Below are positions 8,360 to 17,121 of a DNA stretch of 64,000 bases, one piece after another (positions within the stretch are counted from its first letter, which is position 1; each line of letters opens with the position of its first letter). Below the pieces are notes generated by a model. The model saw only the letters and a list, made by a program, of their open reading frames with translations. It had not been told where the DNA came from and searched no databases. A program made the translations under genes and the position numbers. The stretch is from Methylobacterium sp. Leaf112 (GTDB taxonomy: Bacteria; Pseudomonadota; Alphaproteobacteria; Rhizobiales; Beijerinckiaceae). The stretch lies in the NCBI RefSeq assembly GCF_001423295.1, contig NZ_LMNG01000023.1:329680-393679 (forward strand). The letters are read 5' to 3'.

Positions 8360-10861
8360 TCATACCTGCTCCAGTAGATTCGTGAAGTTGGCGACGATCC
8401 CGGGTGTCCGGCTGCTCTTTCGGGACGAGGCCATTAACCGGACATGGTAGCGGGCGCCGTCTGCGCTCTCGATCGTCCGCTCCGAGGGCCGGCTCGTCGC
8501 CAGCACCGTCGGGATCTCGTCCGACAGCCACGTCAGGGGGATCGGCGCCGAGAAGTTACTCAAGGGCCGACCAACGTCGCCCGGCTGCAGGCCGAAGATC
8601 TGTGCCGCGGCGGCGGTGAACATGCGGATGTGGAGATCCGGCGTTAGCAGCACGCTAGCGACGTTCATGCCCTCGAACAGCGTGGACTGGTCGTCGCTCA
8701 TCTGGTCGACGGCCTCGATTTTGGACGTCAGCTCGGCATTCACCGTATGCAGCTCCTCGTTCAGAGACTGCGTCTCCTCCTTCGATGCCTCCAGCTCCTC
8801 GTTGGCGGCCTGCATCTCCTCGTTGACGGAGTACAGCTCCTCATTCGAGGATTTGAGCTCCTCAAGGGAGGTCTCGTACTCCTCGATCACCGCCTGGAGC
8901 CGTTCGCGCGTCACGCTCAGTTCGCGTTCCAGGCCCTGGAGTGCCGTGTCCCGTTCGTTCGCCTCCAGGGCCTTCTGCCGCTCCTTTACGACAGGCACAG
9001 CAGCTTCGTTGAACACGACCAGGAAAAGCGGCTCGCCTGCGCCGGGCGCGTTCAGTGGCTTGACGACCAGGGAGATCGACTGGAGACGGCCATCCGGCAG
9101 CTCGACGCCGATGCTGTCGCGTACGACCCGGGTGTTGCCCTCGATCGCCTCGCGCAGAGCCGTTCGGAGATCCAGCCGCAAGCCCTTGCGCGCCATCGCG
9201 GCCAGTTCCCGGGTCGGCTGGCCCGGCACGACCTCCAAATGATCGCCGATCCGCGACGAGTAGTGTACGGCTTCGCCCGTCCGCGTCACGACGGCATGGG
9301 GCGGCGTGAACTCGGACAGCATCAGCGTCTCGACCGTGTGTCGCAGGGCCGTGTGCGTTGTGGCGTTGCGCCGGTGCGACTGGCCGGTACCTGCGAAGAT
9401 TGGGGTGTCCAGCCCAGACATCGACGGCAACCGGGCTGGCGGGATCGCGTCGCGAGCCTGGAAGATGCGATTCCGCTTGTCGATCGTCTCGAACAGATCC
9501 TCGAAGCGCGTCACGTTCTCGGACATCCCGATGAACAGGTAGCCGCGCGGGCATAGAGCGTAGTGCAGCACCGGCATCAGCTGCTGCTGGGCTTCGACGC
9601 CGAGATAAATCATCAGGTTGCGGCAGGAGACGAGATCGAGGCGCGAGAACGGCGGGTCGCGCAGTACGCTGTGCGGGGCGAAGGTGCAGAGGTCACGCAC
9701 GGCCTTGGCGACCGTTGCGCTGTCACCCTCGACGACGAAGTGCTGCGCGATCCGCTCGGGCGAGACGGCAGATAGGTAGGCCGTCGGGTAGCGGCTGGTC
9801 CGGGCCACCGTGAGCGCGCGCTCGTCGATGTCGGTGGCGAAGATCTGCACGCGCGGCGGCTCATCCAGGGTGAGCATGTGCTCGCGCAGGAGGATGGCCA
9901 GGGAGTAAACCTCCTCGCCGGTCGAGCAGGCCGGCACCCAGATCCGCACGACATCGTTCGCCGCGCGCTCGTCGAACAGCTTTGGGATTACGTGGGTGGC
10001 CAGAGCCTCGAAGGCGGCGGCGTCGCGGAAGAAGTTCGTCACACCGATCAGCAGATCCCGAAACAGCATTCCAACCTCGGCCGGATTGGAACGCAGCAGC
10101 TTTAAGTAGCTGTCCGGCCCGGCAGCGCCGACGACGATGATGCGCCGCTGCAGGCGACGTACAAAGGTGCTAGGCTTGTACCCCGAGAAGTCATGGCCGA
10201 CCTGCGAGCGGAGTATGGCGAAGATCTCGTTGAGTAGCTCAGCGTCAAGCTCCCCCGCGACCGCCTCGGCCTGCGCATCCGGCACGGCGGCGATGTGCGC
10301 GGCGATCCGGTCGCCCATCCGTACAGCCGTCTCGCCGAAATCGATGAAGCCGGTGCGCAGCGAGCTGAGCGGCATGTCGGCGGTCTCGGGGCCGTCGCCA
10401 TCCGCGGTCTGGGCCAAGGTCAGGCCACCTCGCTCCTTGATCACCTTGATGCCGATAGCGCCGTCTCCGTCGCCGCCGGACAGGATCACGCCGACCGCAC
10501 GATCTCCCTGGTCGAGAGCCAAGGCAGTCAGGAATATGTCGATCGGCTTGGTCTCTCGGCCCTCCCCGAGCGGCGTCAACGTCAGCCGACCGTCCACGAT
10601 GCCCATGACGAAACCGGCCGGCATGACGTAGACGCGGCCAGGTCGGACCGACACACCATCGGTAGCAGGCTCGACCTCCAGATGCGTGAACCCGGCAAGC
10701 ACGTCCGGTAGCAGGCTCTTATGCTCCCGGTTGAGATGCGTGACGACGATGAAGGCCGCCTCCAGCGTTGCCGGCAGCCCACGGAAGAAGCCCCGCATCG
10801 CCTCGATGCCGCCCGCGGACGCACCGATGCCGACGATCGGGAAGTGGTCCTTGTTTATCAC
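8360..10861 (-). CDS. CheB-CheR-PAS fusion (chemotaxis methylesterase/methyltransferase)
   Basis: 833 residues from a GTG that overlaps the upstream stop (GTGA). Domains in order: CheB methylesterase (1-185: active Ser in GIGASAGG, His in VVTHLNREH, Asp in LSGGDGDGAIG); CheR N-terminal and SAM-methyltransferase domains (about 205-470: ACSTGEEVYSLAI, FATDID, SCRNLMIY); a PAS-like region (500-600); a long coiled coil (about 620-715, repeated NEEL/NEEM heptads); and a final PAS domain (715-830). Many relatives carry a histidine kinase after the last PAS; here the protein stops without one. No cheA, cheW or receptor gene is near, so a non-flagellar signalling role is likely. Confidence 0.92.
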   Translation of the reverse strand: MINKDHFPIVGIGASAGGIEAMRGFFRGLPATLEAAFIVVTHLNREHKSLLPDVLAGFTHLEVEPATDGVSVRPGRVYVMPAGFVMGIVDGRLTLTPLGEGRETKPIDIFLTALALDQGDRAVGVILSGGDGDGAIGIKVIKERGGLTLAQTADGDGPETADMPLSSLRTGFIDFGETAVRMGDRIAAHIAAVPDAQAEAVAGELDAELLNEIFAILRSQVGHDFSGYKPSTFVRRLQRRIIVVGAAGPDSYLKLLRSNPAEVGMLFRDLLIGVTNFFRDAAAFEALATHVIPKLFDERAANDVVRIWVPACSTGEEVYSLAILLREHMLTLDEPPRVQIFATDIDERALTVARTSRYPTAYLSAVSPERIAQHFVVEGDSATVAKAVRDLCTFAPHSVLRDPPFSRLDLVSCRNLMIYLGVEAQQQLMPVLHYALCPRGYLFIGMSENVTRFEDLFETIDKRNRIFQARDAIPPARLPSMSGLDTPIFAGTGQSHRRNATTHTALRHTVETLMLSEFTPPHAVVTRTGEAVHYSSRIGDHLEVVPGQPTRELAAMARKGLRLDLRTALREAIEGNTRVVRDSIGVELPDGRLQSISLVVKPLNAPGAGEPLFLVVFNEAAVPVVKERQKALEANERDTALQGLERELSVTRERLQAVIEEYETSLEELKSSNEELYSVNEEMQAANEELEASKEETQSLNEELHTVNAELTSKIEAVDQMSDDQSTLFEGMNVASVLLTPDLHIRMFTAAAAQIFGLQPGDVGRPLSNFSAPIPLTWLSDEIPTVLATSRPSERTIESADGARYHVRLMASSRKSSRTPGIVANFTNLLEQV

Positions 10862-11202
10862 TGCGTCCTGAGCCTTCGGATCAATGCCGCGCCATTCGTC
10901 GACCTCAGCTTCATGCGTTCTCGCCCAATGTCGAAGATGGCCGCGCGGATCAGCCGTCGTTCGTGGCTTCCTGCACGACGTAGGCGAGGCAGCGGGCTCG
11001 TGCCTCGGGGCTTCTTCAGCCGCACGAACAAACGCATCAGCGCCATCACTTCGGAGAGTTGATCCAGCCCCGCCAGGGCGGTTTCTGTGTCCGGTGCCTC
11101 ATCCGGGTAGGCTGTCTGAAAGGTCGCGACAGGAACACCCAGAGACTGGGCGATGCGGTCTAGCATAACGAGGTAGTCGCCCTTCGGATCGTCACCGTTC
11201 AT
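10858..11202 (-). CDS. hypothetical protein, translationally coupled to CheB-CheR
   Basis: 114 residues, start MNGDDPKGDYLVMLDRIAQS with GGAAAG upstream. Its stop overlaps the start of the CheB-CheR gene by four bases, so the two are translated together. The first 65 residues resemble small alpha-helical proteins of Methylobacterium two-component loci (LDQLSEVMALMRLFVRLKKP); the rest is basic (RLRRAGSHERRLIRA). I recognise no domain. It has no signal peptide and is probably cytoplasmic. A regulatory partner role for the downstream protein is inference from coupling only. Confidence 0.6.
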   Translation of the reverse strand: MNGDDPKGDYLVMLDRIAQSLGVPVATFQTAYPDEAPDTETALAGLDQLSEVMALMRLFVRLKKPRGTSPLPRLRRAGSHERRLIRAAIFDIGRERMKLRSTNGAALIRRLRTQ

Positions 11203-11235
11203 CGTGGCTTTCCGCTGATCCCTGCGCCGCGTCGA

Positions 11236-11562
11236 TCAATGCATGGCGATCCCGGCCGCCCGCGGTCCCATCTCGCAAACGATGCGATGCCCGACATGAT
11301 GGAGCACGCGAGCGAGGAGCAGGCGGGTCTGGGTGTCGGACTCGTCTTCCGCGGCCTCGTAGGCTTCGATGAGAGACATCACCAACTTATTAGAGGGGCC
11401 GGGGTCGCCGCTGTCGCGGGATGCTTGCGGCCCTACGGCGGTTTGCTCACGCGAGCGCCGGACCAGTTCGCGCGAGGTCTGGAGCGTCCGCCGTGTCTCT
11501 TCGGCCGCCGCGCGCAATTCACGGGCAACCTCAAGGCAGCGACCTGCGTGTACGCGGTCCAT
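11236..11562 (-). CDS. hypothetical small helical protein
   Basis: 108 residues from the ATG at 11562, which has GGAG eight bases upstream. The reading is mostly helical and charged (LEVARELRAAAEETRRTLQT, then LVMSLIEAYEAAEDESDT, LARVLHHVGHRIVCEMG). It ends 33 bases before the next gene on the same strand, so it is probably the first gene of a three-gene unit ending in CheB-CheR. No known family is recognised. Composition and codon use match the neighbours, which argues for a real gene. Confidence 0.55.
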   Translation of the reverse strand: MDRVHAGRCLEVARELRAAAEETRRTLQTSRELVRRSREQTAVGPQASRDSGDPGPSNKLVMSLIEAYEAAEDESDTQTRLLLARVLHHVGHRIVCEMGPRAAGIAMH

Positions 11563-11868
11563 CAAGAGCGCTCCAATTTCCGATACAAGCCCACACGTAG
11601 ATCACTTTGGTGCGATCGCGAGAAAGTGCACCTAATTCCTAAGATTTGCAATCCGGAGACCGATTTCGACGGCGGTTGGGAGGAGCATACGTCGGCACCT
11701 GATGCACGTCGCGCATTCTGTTATTTTCGTATAAATTGGGAAACCTTATCAGGCAAACTCAATCACTATGAATTTATCCACCAAGGTGCAGGGAGGTGAG
11801 CCCTCCGAACTTTTGTGAGGGAGGCGCAAACGGGCGCAACGATGGCCAGCGCTTTCAGCAAATCGCGC

Positions 11869-11980
11869 TTGAAAGCGGACCAGCTTCAATCCACCCGACC
11901 CGGTCGTAGAGCAGACCAGCCGGACTCGACCCGAATTGGTCATTCATCGCTCGCTTTCGAACACCCGGAAGCGGACGTTC
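11869..11980. repeat. dispersed intergenic repeat, copy B (well preserved)
   Basis: Left end GAAAGCGGAC at 11871-11880, then ATCCACCCGACCCGGTCGTA, an AGAGCAGAC segment, CGACCCGAATTGGTCATTC, and right end GGAAGCGGACGTTC. Both ends form small imperfect hairpins with CGCTTTC-like arms. The 548-base gap 11563-12110 holds this copy and an AT-richer stretch (about 11580-11790) in which I see no gene. Confidence 0.75.
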
Positions 11981-12110
11981 AACGTCAGAGAGGATGCGGC
12001 CATCGATGCCGTCTTGATTGAACGTCAGAGTGCCGGGATCCATCGGTCTGTTGCGCAGGAGCATGTGGACGCTCAAATTGAGAAGTTGCACGTGGGACTG
12101 GGCACGTCGG

Positions 12111-12968
12111 CTAGGCCAGCCGCATCGCCACAACACCGGCCATAATGACGATGACAGCGGCAGTTCGCGACATCAGGAGAGGCTCTTTCAGGACAACGAC
12201 CGAGATCAGCATCGCGAACAAGACACTTGTCTCGCGCGTTGCCGCGACCAGGGGAATGGGCGCGACCGTCATCGCCCAGATCGCGATCCAGTAGGAACCA
12301 AGCGCCAGCCCGCCGCCGCCGAGTCCAGGTAGCGCGAGGCCCCTTACGGAGCCCAGGATGCCGCGCCCGCGGGTCCAGAGGACGAAGACCGGCAGCGGAA
12401 TGGCGTCGATCACGAAGAGCGCCGCCGCATACGCGTGGGGGTCTCCCGCCGCCCGCGCGCCGAGCCCGTCGACCAACGTATAGCCGGAGATCAGAGCTCC
12501 GGTGAGCAGCGCGTAGCCTAGGGCTGTCCGGCTCAGGCCTTGCCCGCCCGCCTTCGCAAACGCCATCAGGGCGACGCCGGCGCAGAGGATCGCAATGCCG
12601 AGTGCGGCGAGCGGCGCCAGCGCCTCCTGCAGCAACAGGAGCGAGGCGCAGGCCGTCAACAGCGGAGCGCTCCCCCGAGCGATCGGATAGACTTGTCCCA
12701 TATCCGCGTGCCGGTAGGCCTCTGCCAGGGCGATGTAGTAGCCGAGATGCAGCAGGATCGAGCCCGCCAGCCAGGGCCAGGAGGCAGCGGACGGCCAACC
12801 GAACCAGAACGATGCCGGGAGCGCGAACAGCCCGGCTGAGGCTGAAATCAGCGCCATGGTAAGGATCGGCTCAAGGCGAAGCTTCGCAACTGCGTTCCAG
12901 CCCGCATGCATGAATGCGGCAGCGAGCACGGCACTGAAAACGGGCAGGCTCATGCCAGTGGTGGTCAT
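12111..12968 (-). CDS. EamA/DMT-family transporter
   Basis: 285 residues from the ATG at 12968 (MTTTGMSLPVFSAVLAAAFM); a second ATG five codons on is possible. Ten hydrophobic segments form two EamA repeats (AFMHAGWNAVAKL and later LLTGALISGYTLVDGLG). DMT proteins are inner-membrane exporters or exchangers of small metabolites such as amino acids. It lies 116 bases downstream of the DeoR gene on the same strand and is probably co-transcribed with the two regulators, divergent from the AEP operon. Export of alanine or another AEP product is a guess from context. Confidence 0.82.
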   Translation of the reverse strand: MTTTGMSLPVFSAVLAAAFMHAGWNAVAKLRLEPILTMALISASAGLFALPASFWFGWPSAASWPWLAGSILLHLGYYIALAEAYRHADMGQVYPIARGSAPLLTACASLLLLQEALAPLAALGIAILCAGVALMAFAKAGGQGLSRTALGYALLTGALISGYTLVDGLGARAAGDPHAYAAALFVIDAIPLPVFVLWTRGRGILGSVRGLALPGLGGGGLALGSYWIAIWAMTVAPIPLVAATRETSVLFAMLISVVVLKEPLLMSRTAAVIVIMAGVVAMRLA

Positions 12969-13084
12969 GGGGTTTCGCGTCCTGAGCAGGGTCGTTGCGC
13001 GACCCACGATCGGGCGGACCGCTTCGCACTCGTTCCTAAGGCGGACATGCCGCGAAAGAAATCAAAAAGCCACAAGAAACCACA

Positions 13085-13900
13085 TTATTGGGCGACGATC
13101 AGCGTGAGTCCGCGCTGCGAAAGAGCATCCCTCATGGGCAGCGGGGGCTCCGCATCGACAATGAGCCCGGTCCCTAGCGGGATCGGCGCGAGGCGGAGCG
13201 GAGTCAGGCGGCCGAACTTGGTGCTATCCGCCACGACATAGCCGCGCTCAGCCGCTGCCAGCATTCTAACCCGCAGCTCGGTGGGGAGTGGTGCAAAGTC
13301 GGTGATCTCGCCGTCCGGCGAAATGCCGCCGGCTCCCACGAAGGCAACGTCGGCGCGAAAGCGCATCAGCGCCGCCAGGGCGTCGGTGCCGAACGCCGCC
13401 TCGTCGGCGCCCTCGATCTCGCCACCGAGGAAGTGAACCCTCACGCCGGCGACGCGGCACAGGAGCAGCCCGATAGGCAGGCTGTTGGTGCAGACGGTCA
13501 GGCCCTTCGGCGCGGGACGCGCGAAAAGCGGATCGCGGCCAGCGAGGGCGTTGGCCACCGCCAGGGTGGTGGCGCCCGAATCGAGCACCACCACCATGCC
13601 GTCCTCGACGAGCCCTGCCGCAACCCGTCCGATCGCCGCCTTGCCCGTTGGGTTATCGCGCTCTCGGATGGCCAGGACGGGCTCGTCCGAGCGTCGCGTG
13701 GCGCCGCCATGGACGATGGCGAGCTGGCCCCGCTCGGCCAGGGCCTTCAGGTCACGCCGGATCGTCTCCCGCGAGACGCCGAAGCGGTCCGCCATTCCCT
13801 CAACGCTGACGCTGCCGTCCCGGCCGAGTCGCGCGAGTATCTCGTCCTGGCGGGAGGCCGCGAGGGTACGGGTTTCGGGGGTCGAGCGCTTCGGGCTCAT
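13085..13900 (-). CDS. DeoR-family transcriptional regulator
   Basis: 271 residues from the ATG at 13900 (MSPKRSTPETRTLAASRQDE). The N-terminal DeoR helix-turn-helix is clear (GSVSVEGMADRFGVSRETIR then RDLKAL), followed by a ribose-5-phosphate-isomerase-like sensor domain (GMVVVLDSGATTLAVANAL, VHFLGGEI, VAFVGAGGISPDGEITDF). The family usually binds phosphorylated metabolites. The start overlaps the LysR stop (ATGA), so both regulators are made together. With phnWX and the AEP transporter on the other side of the LysR gene, a phosphorylated or phosphonate intermediate is a plausible effector. Confidence 0.9.
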   Translation of the reverse strand: MSPKRSTPETRTLAASRQDEILARLGRDGSVSVEGMADRFGVSRETIRRDLKALAERGQLAIVHGGATRRSDEPVLAIRERDNPTGKAAIGRVAAGLVEDGMVVVLDSGATTLAVANALAGRDPLFARPAPKGLTVCTNSLPIGLLLCRVAGVRVHFLGGEIEGADEAAFGTDALAALMRFRADVAFVGAGGISPDGEITDFAPLPTELRVRMLAAAERGYVVADSTKFGRLTPLRLAPIPLGTGLIVDAEPPLPMRDALSQRGLTLIVAQ

Positions 13901-14778
13901 CGCCGCGACCCTTCCGAACCTGTCTCCGTCGCCAACCCGAACACCGCACGGATCAGGCGCAGGTTCTTCCGCCGCGCCAGGCAGGCGATCGCGTGGCGGT
14001 TGATAAGATCGGGACCGTTGATCGGGATCGCGGCGATCCGGACGTCCTCGCCGCATTCCAGGGACGAGACGATGCCAATCCCGATTCCGGCGGCGGCGGC
14101 CTCGATCACAGCCTCACGACTGTCGAGTTCCATCAGCACGGTGGGCGCGATGCGGGCGTTCCGGCAGGCCCGGTCGAAGGTTCGCCGGGTCACGGAGGTG
14201 GGCTCGCGCAGGACCATGGCGGCCCCGTCAAGTTCGGCCGTTTGCAACGCCGCGCGATGCGCAAGGGGGTGGGACCTCGGGACGACGGCACAAATGCGCG
14301 AGACGGCGATTTCCGAGAGGTGGAGGTCAGGATGCGCTTCGGCCTCCGTGAGGACGGCGACACTCGCACGCTCCGACAGCAATGCTTCGCGCGTATCGGC
14401 GGCGTTACCTAGGATCAGCCCGACGACGATGCCGGGATGGCGCGCCCGGAGCCGCGCAAGGAGCGGCATCACGATGTGGGGCGAATCCACCGCGATCTCG
14501 ATCCTCCCCGAGACGAGCGTCCGATTGGCCTCCAGCAGATCCTCGGCCTGCTCCACAAGCCCGAAGAGCGGGCCGGTGATCTCAGCGAGAGCCTGCCCCT
14601 GCGGCGTCAATTCCGCGGCCCGCGCCGTGCGCCGGAACAGCACTAGGTCGTAGCGCTCCTCCAGCGCCTTTATGTGCCCGGTTACCGCAGGCTGGCTGAT
14701 GCAGAGGCGCTGCGCCGCGCGTGTGAAGCTGCCTTCCCGCGAAACGGCGTCGAAGGCGCGAAGCTGAAATAGGTTCAT
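13897..14778 (-). CDS. LysR-family regulator of the AEP cluster
   Basis: 293 residues with a typical LysR N-terminal helix-turn-helix (MNLFQLRAFDAVSREGSFTR then AAQRLCISQPAVTGHIKALE) and a substrate-binding domain. It starts 140 bases from phnW and is divergent from it, the classic LysR arrangement; the AEP operon is the likely target and AEP or phosphonoacetaldehyde a likely effector. Its stop overlaps the DeoR start by four bases. I did not find a convincing T-N11-A operator in the 14779-14917 gap. Confidence 0.9.
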   Translation of the reverse strand: MNLFQLRAFDAVSREGSFTRAAQRLCISQPAVTGHIKALEERYDLVLFRRTARAAELTPQGQALAEITGPLFGLVEQAEDLLEANRTLVSGRIEIAVDSPHIVMPLLARLRARHPGIVVGLILGNAADTREALLSERASVAVLTEAEAHPDLHLSEIAVSRICAVVPRSHPLAHRAALQTAELDGAAMVLREPTSVTRRTFDRACRNARIAPTVLMELDSREAVIEAAAAGIGIGIVSSLECGEDVRIAAIPINGPDLINRHAIACLARRKNLRLIRAVFGLATETGSEGSRR

Positions 14779-14917
14779 TGCAATCTATCAGCAGGACTTA
14801 TGGCGAGCATCACGAGAAACGATTTGATCTGATGAGTTGCCCGAACGCAAGATCGAACCGTCCTCGAAGCACCCAAGCTGCTTCGGGCCATCCCACGGCA
14901 GATCGGGCAGGATCACC

Positions 14918-16027
14918 ATGACAGCCGCCGCTCCCATTCTCCTCACGCCCGGCCCATTGACGACCTCGGAGCGCACCCGCGCGGCGATGATGACGGATTG
15001 GGGCTCCTGGGACGGAAGCTTCAATGCTCTCACGGCAAACGTCTGCGAGCGCCTCGTTGCCATCGCCAACGGCACCGGAAGCCATGTCTGCGTGCCACTC
15101 CAGGGTAGCGGCACCTTCGCCGTGGAGGCCGCGATCGGCACCCTCGTCCCGCGGTCCGGCAAGGTGCTGGTCCTCGTCAACGGGGCCTACGGCAAACGTC
15201 TCGCGAAGATATGCGAGGCCCTAGGACGCGATCACACGGTCTACGAGACGGCCGACGACGTCCCCACCACGCCCGAGGCCGTCGACGGCCTGCTCGCCGC
15301 CGATCCCGCCATCAGCCATGTCGGGCTGATCCATTGCGAGACCAGCACCGGCATCCTCAACCCGTTGCCCGAGATCGCCGCTGTGGTCGCGCGCCACGGT
15401 CGCGGCCTGATCGTCGATGCGATGAGTTCCTTCGGCGCACTTCCGATAGACGCGGCCGCGGTACCGTTCGAGGCGCTGATCGCCGCCTCGGGCAAGTGCC
15501 TCGAAGGCGTGCCCGGGATGGGCTTCGTGATCGCGCGGGCGGATGTCCTGGCCAGGGCCGAGGGCAACTCTCCGTCGCTGGCGCTGAACCTCAGTGACCA
15601 GCACCTCTACATGCAGCGCACCGGGCAATGGCGCTTCACCCCGCCGACCCACGTCGTCGCGGCTCTCCACGAGGCGCTGCTGCAATACGATGAGGAGGGT
15701 GGTCTGCCGGCCCGTCACGCCAAGTACGCCCGCAACTGCGAGGTACTGATCCGCGGCATGGAACGGCTTGGCCTAAAGTCCTTCCTGCCTTCGGAGATCC
15801 AGGCTCCGATCATCGTGACCTTCCACGCGCCGAGCGACCCGAAGTACCGCTTCGCCGAATTCTACGCCGCCGTGCGTGACCGGGGCTTTATTCTCTATCC
15901 CGGCAAGCTCACCCAGCTGGAGACGTTTCGTGTCGGCTGCATCGGCCACGTCGAATCCGCCGACATGGAGCGCGCGGTCGAGGCCGTCGCCGAGGTGTTT
16001 GCAGAGCTGAACGTCACGACCCTCTGA
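14918..16027 (+). CDS. phnW: 2-aminoethylphosphonate:pyruvate transaminase
   Basis: 369 residues from the ATG at 14918 with GGCAGGA upstream. It is a class-V PLP aminotransferase: the start [15 protein letters not shown] is diagnostic for PhnW, the PLP-binding Asp167 is in VDAMSSFG and the Schiff-base Lys193 in [15 protein letters not shown]. It converts AEP and pyruvate to phosphonoacetaldehyde and L-alanine in the cytoplasm. phnX follows after 20 bases. The frame is open further upstream (ATG at 14837), but that part has no ribosome binding site and no family similarity. Length matches the family. Confidence 0.96.
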   Translation: MTAAAPILLTPGPLTTSERTRAAMMTDWGSWDGSFNALTANVCERLVAIANGTGSHVCVPLQGSGTFAVEAAIGTLVPRSGKVLVLVNGAYGKRLAKICEALGRDHTVYETADDVPTTPEAVDGLLAADPAISHVGLIHCETSTGILNPLPEIAAVVARHGRGLIVDAMSSFGALPIDAAAVPFEALIAASGKCLEGVPGMGFVIARADVLARAEGNSPSLALNLSDQHLYMQRTGQWRFTPPTHVVAALHEALLQYDEEGGLPARHAKYARNCEVLIRGMERLGLKSFLPSEIQAPIIVTFHAPSDPKYRFAEFYAAVRDRGFILYPGKLTQLETFRVGCIGHVESADMERAVEAVAEVFAELNVTTL

Positions 16028-16047
16028 TCGCACAGGAAAGCATAGCC

Positions 16048-16875
16048 ATGTCCTACGCTCACCCGAAGAAACTCCAGGCCGCGATCCTCGACTGGGCCGG
16101 GACCGTCGTCGATTTCGGCTCCTTCGCACCGACACAGATCTTCGTTGAGGCTTTCGCGGAGTTCGGCGTTGCCGTGAGCCTGCCCGAGGCAAGGGGCCCG
16201 ATGGGCATGGGCAAATGGGATCACATCCGCACGCTTCTGAACCAACCCGAGATCGCCGCGCGCTACGCGGCTGCCTGCGGACGCGAAGCAACCAATGCTG
16301 ACGTCACCGCGATCTACGAGCGTTTCATGCCTCTGCAGATCGAGAAGATCGCCGAGCATTCCGCTGTGATTCCCGGTGCACTGGACGCCATCGCCGACCT
16401 GCGGGCCAACGGGCTCAAGATCGGCTCCTGCTCCGGATACCCCGCCTGCGTCATGGAGCGGGTGGTCGCTCTCGCCGCTATAAACGGCTACGTCGCGGAC
16501 CATGTAGTCGCCACGGACGAGGTCCCGAACGGGCGCCCCTATCCAGCACAGGCGCTGGCCAACGTGATCGCACTCGGCATCGACGATGTCGCCGCCTGCG
16601 TGAAAGTAGACGATACAGTTCCGGGCATCCTCGAAGGCCGCAAGGCCGGCATGTGGACCGTGGCGCTCACCTGCTCCGGCAACGCGCTGGGGCTCACTCA
16701 TGACGCGTTCCGTGCACTCCCCGCCGACCGCCTCGCGTCCGAGCGGGCACGTATCGGCGCCCTGTTCGCCGACTCGAGGCCCCACTTTCTGATCGACACC
16801 ATCGCCGACCTGCCGGGCGTCGTGAACGACATCAACGGATTGCTGGCGGCCGGACGCATGCCGCAGGCCTGCTGA
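16048..16875 (+). CDS. phnX: phosphonoacetaldehyde hydrolase (phosphonatase)
   Basis: 275 residues, HAD superfamily. The nucleophile Asp15 sits in [14 protein letters not shown] and the Schiff-base Lys56 in [10 protein letters not shown], the two residues that define phosphonatase. SCSGYP and KVDDTVPGI supply the remaining HAD motifs. It hydrolyses the C-P bond of phosphonoacetaldehyde to acetaldehyde and phosphate. AGGAAAG lies upstream of the ATG. It is the second gene after phnW; a hairpin and about 250 bases separate it from the transporter genes. No acetaldehyde dehydrogenase is in the cluster, so acetaldehyde must be handled elsewhere. Confidence 0.96.
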   Translation: MSYAHPKKLQAAILDWAGTVVDFGSFAPTQIFVEAFAEFGVAVSLPEARGPMGMGKWDHIRTLLNQPEIAARYAAACGREATNADVTAIYERFMPLQIEKIAEHSAVIPGALDAIADLRANGLKIGSCSGYPACVMERVVALAAINGYVADHVVATDEVPNGRPYPAQALANVIALGIDDVAACVKVDDTVPGILEGRKAGMWTVALTCSGNALGLTHDAFRALPADRLASERARIGALFADSRPHFLIDTIADLPGVVNDINGLLAAGRMPQAC

Positions 16876-16893
16876 GAAACGACCTGGTTTCGA

Positions 16894-16917
16894 TCGGGCG
16901 TGATTTCGCGCGCCCGA
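16894..16917 (+). terminator. hairpin after phnX
   Basis: TCGGGCG (16894-16900) pairs with CGCCCGA (16911-16917), 7 bp with a 10-base loop, 18 bases after the phnX stop and followed by AT-rich CTAAAATATTT. It may end or attenuate the phnWX transcript before the transporter genes. A TATAAT-like -10 at 17005-17010 could restart transcription, but I saw no good -35 box at the right distance. Confidence 0.45.
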
Positions 16918-17121
16918 CTAAAATATTTCGTCGTTGTTCCGCGGCTATTGCCAGCGGCAGATGTCGGCTGATCTTATGTATGTAAGTCACGTTTGGTGGT
17001 GGCTTATAATCAGGCAGGCAATGCATAAAGGCTGGACTTGATCGACCAGAGTTTTCGTCTTTCTACTGTCATAGATCGGGCGTTAGAGACGTCGGAACGA
17101 CAAGACTCCGGAGCATCATCC

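Noticed and set aside
8124..8450. 108-residue plus-strand frame overlapping the end of the CheB-CheR gene
   Set aside because: Covers repeat copy A and antisense coding sequence; no ribosome binding site or domain.
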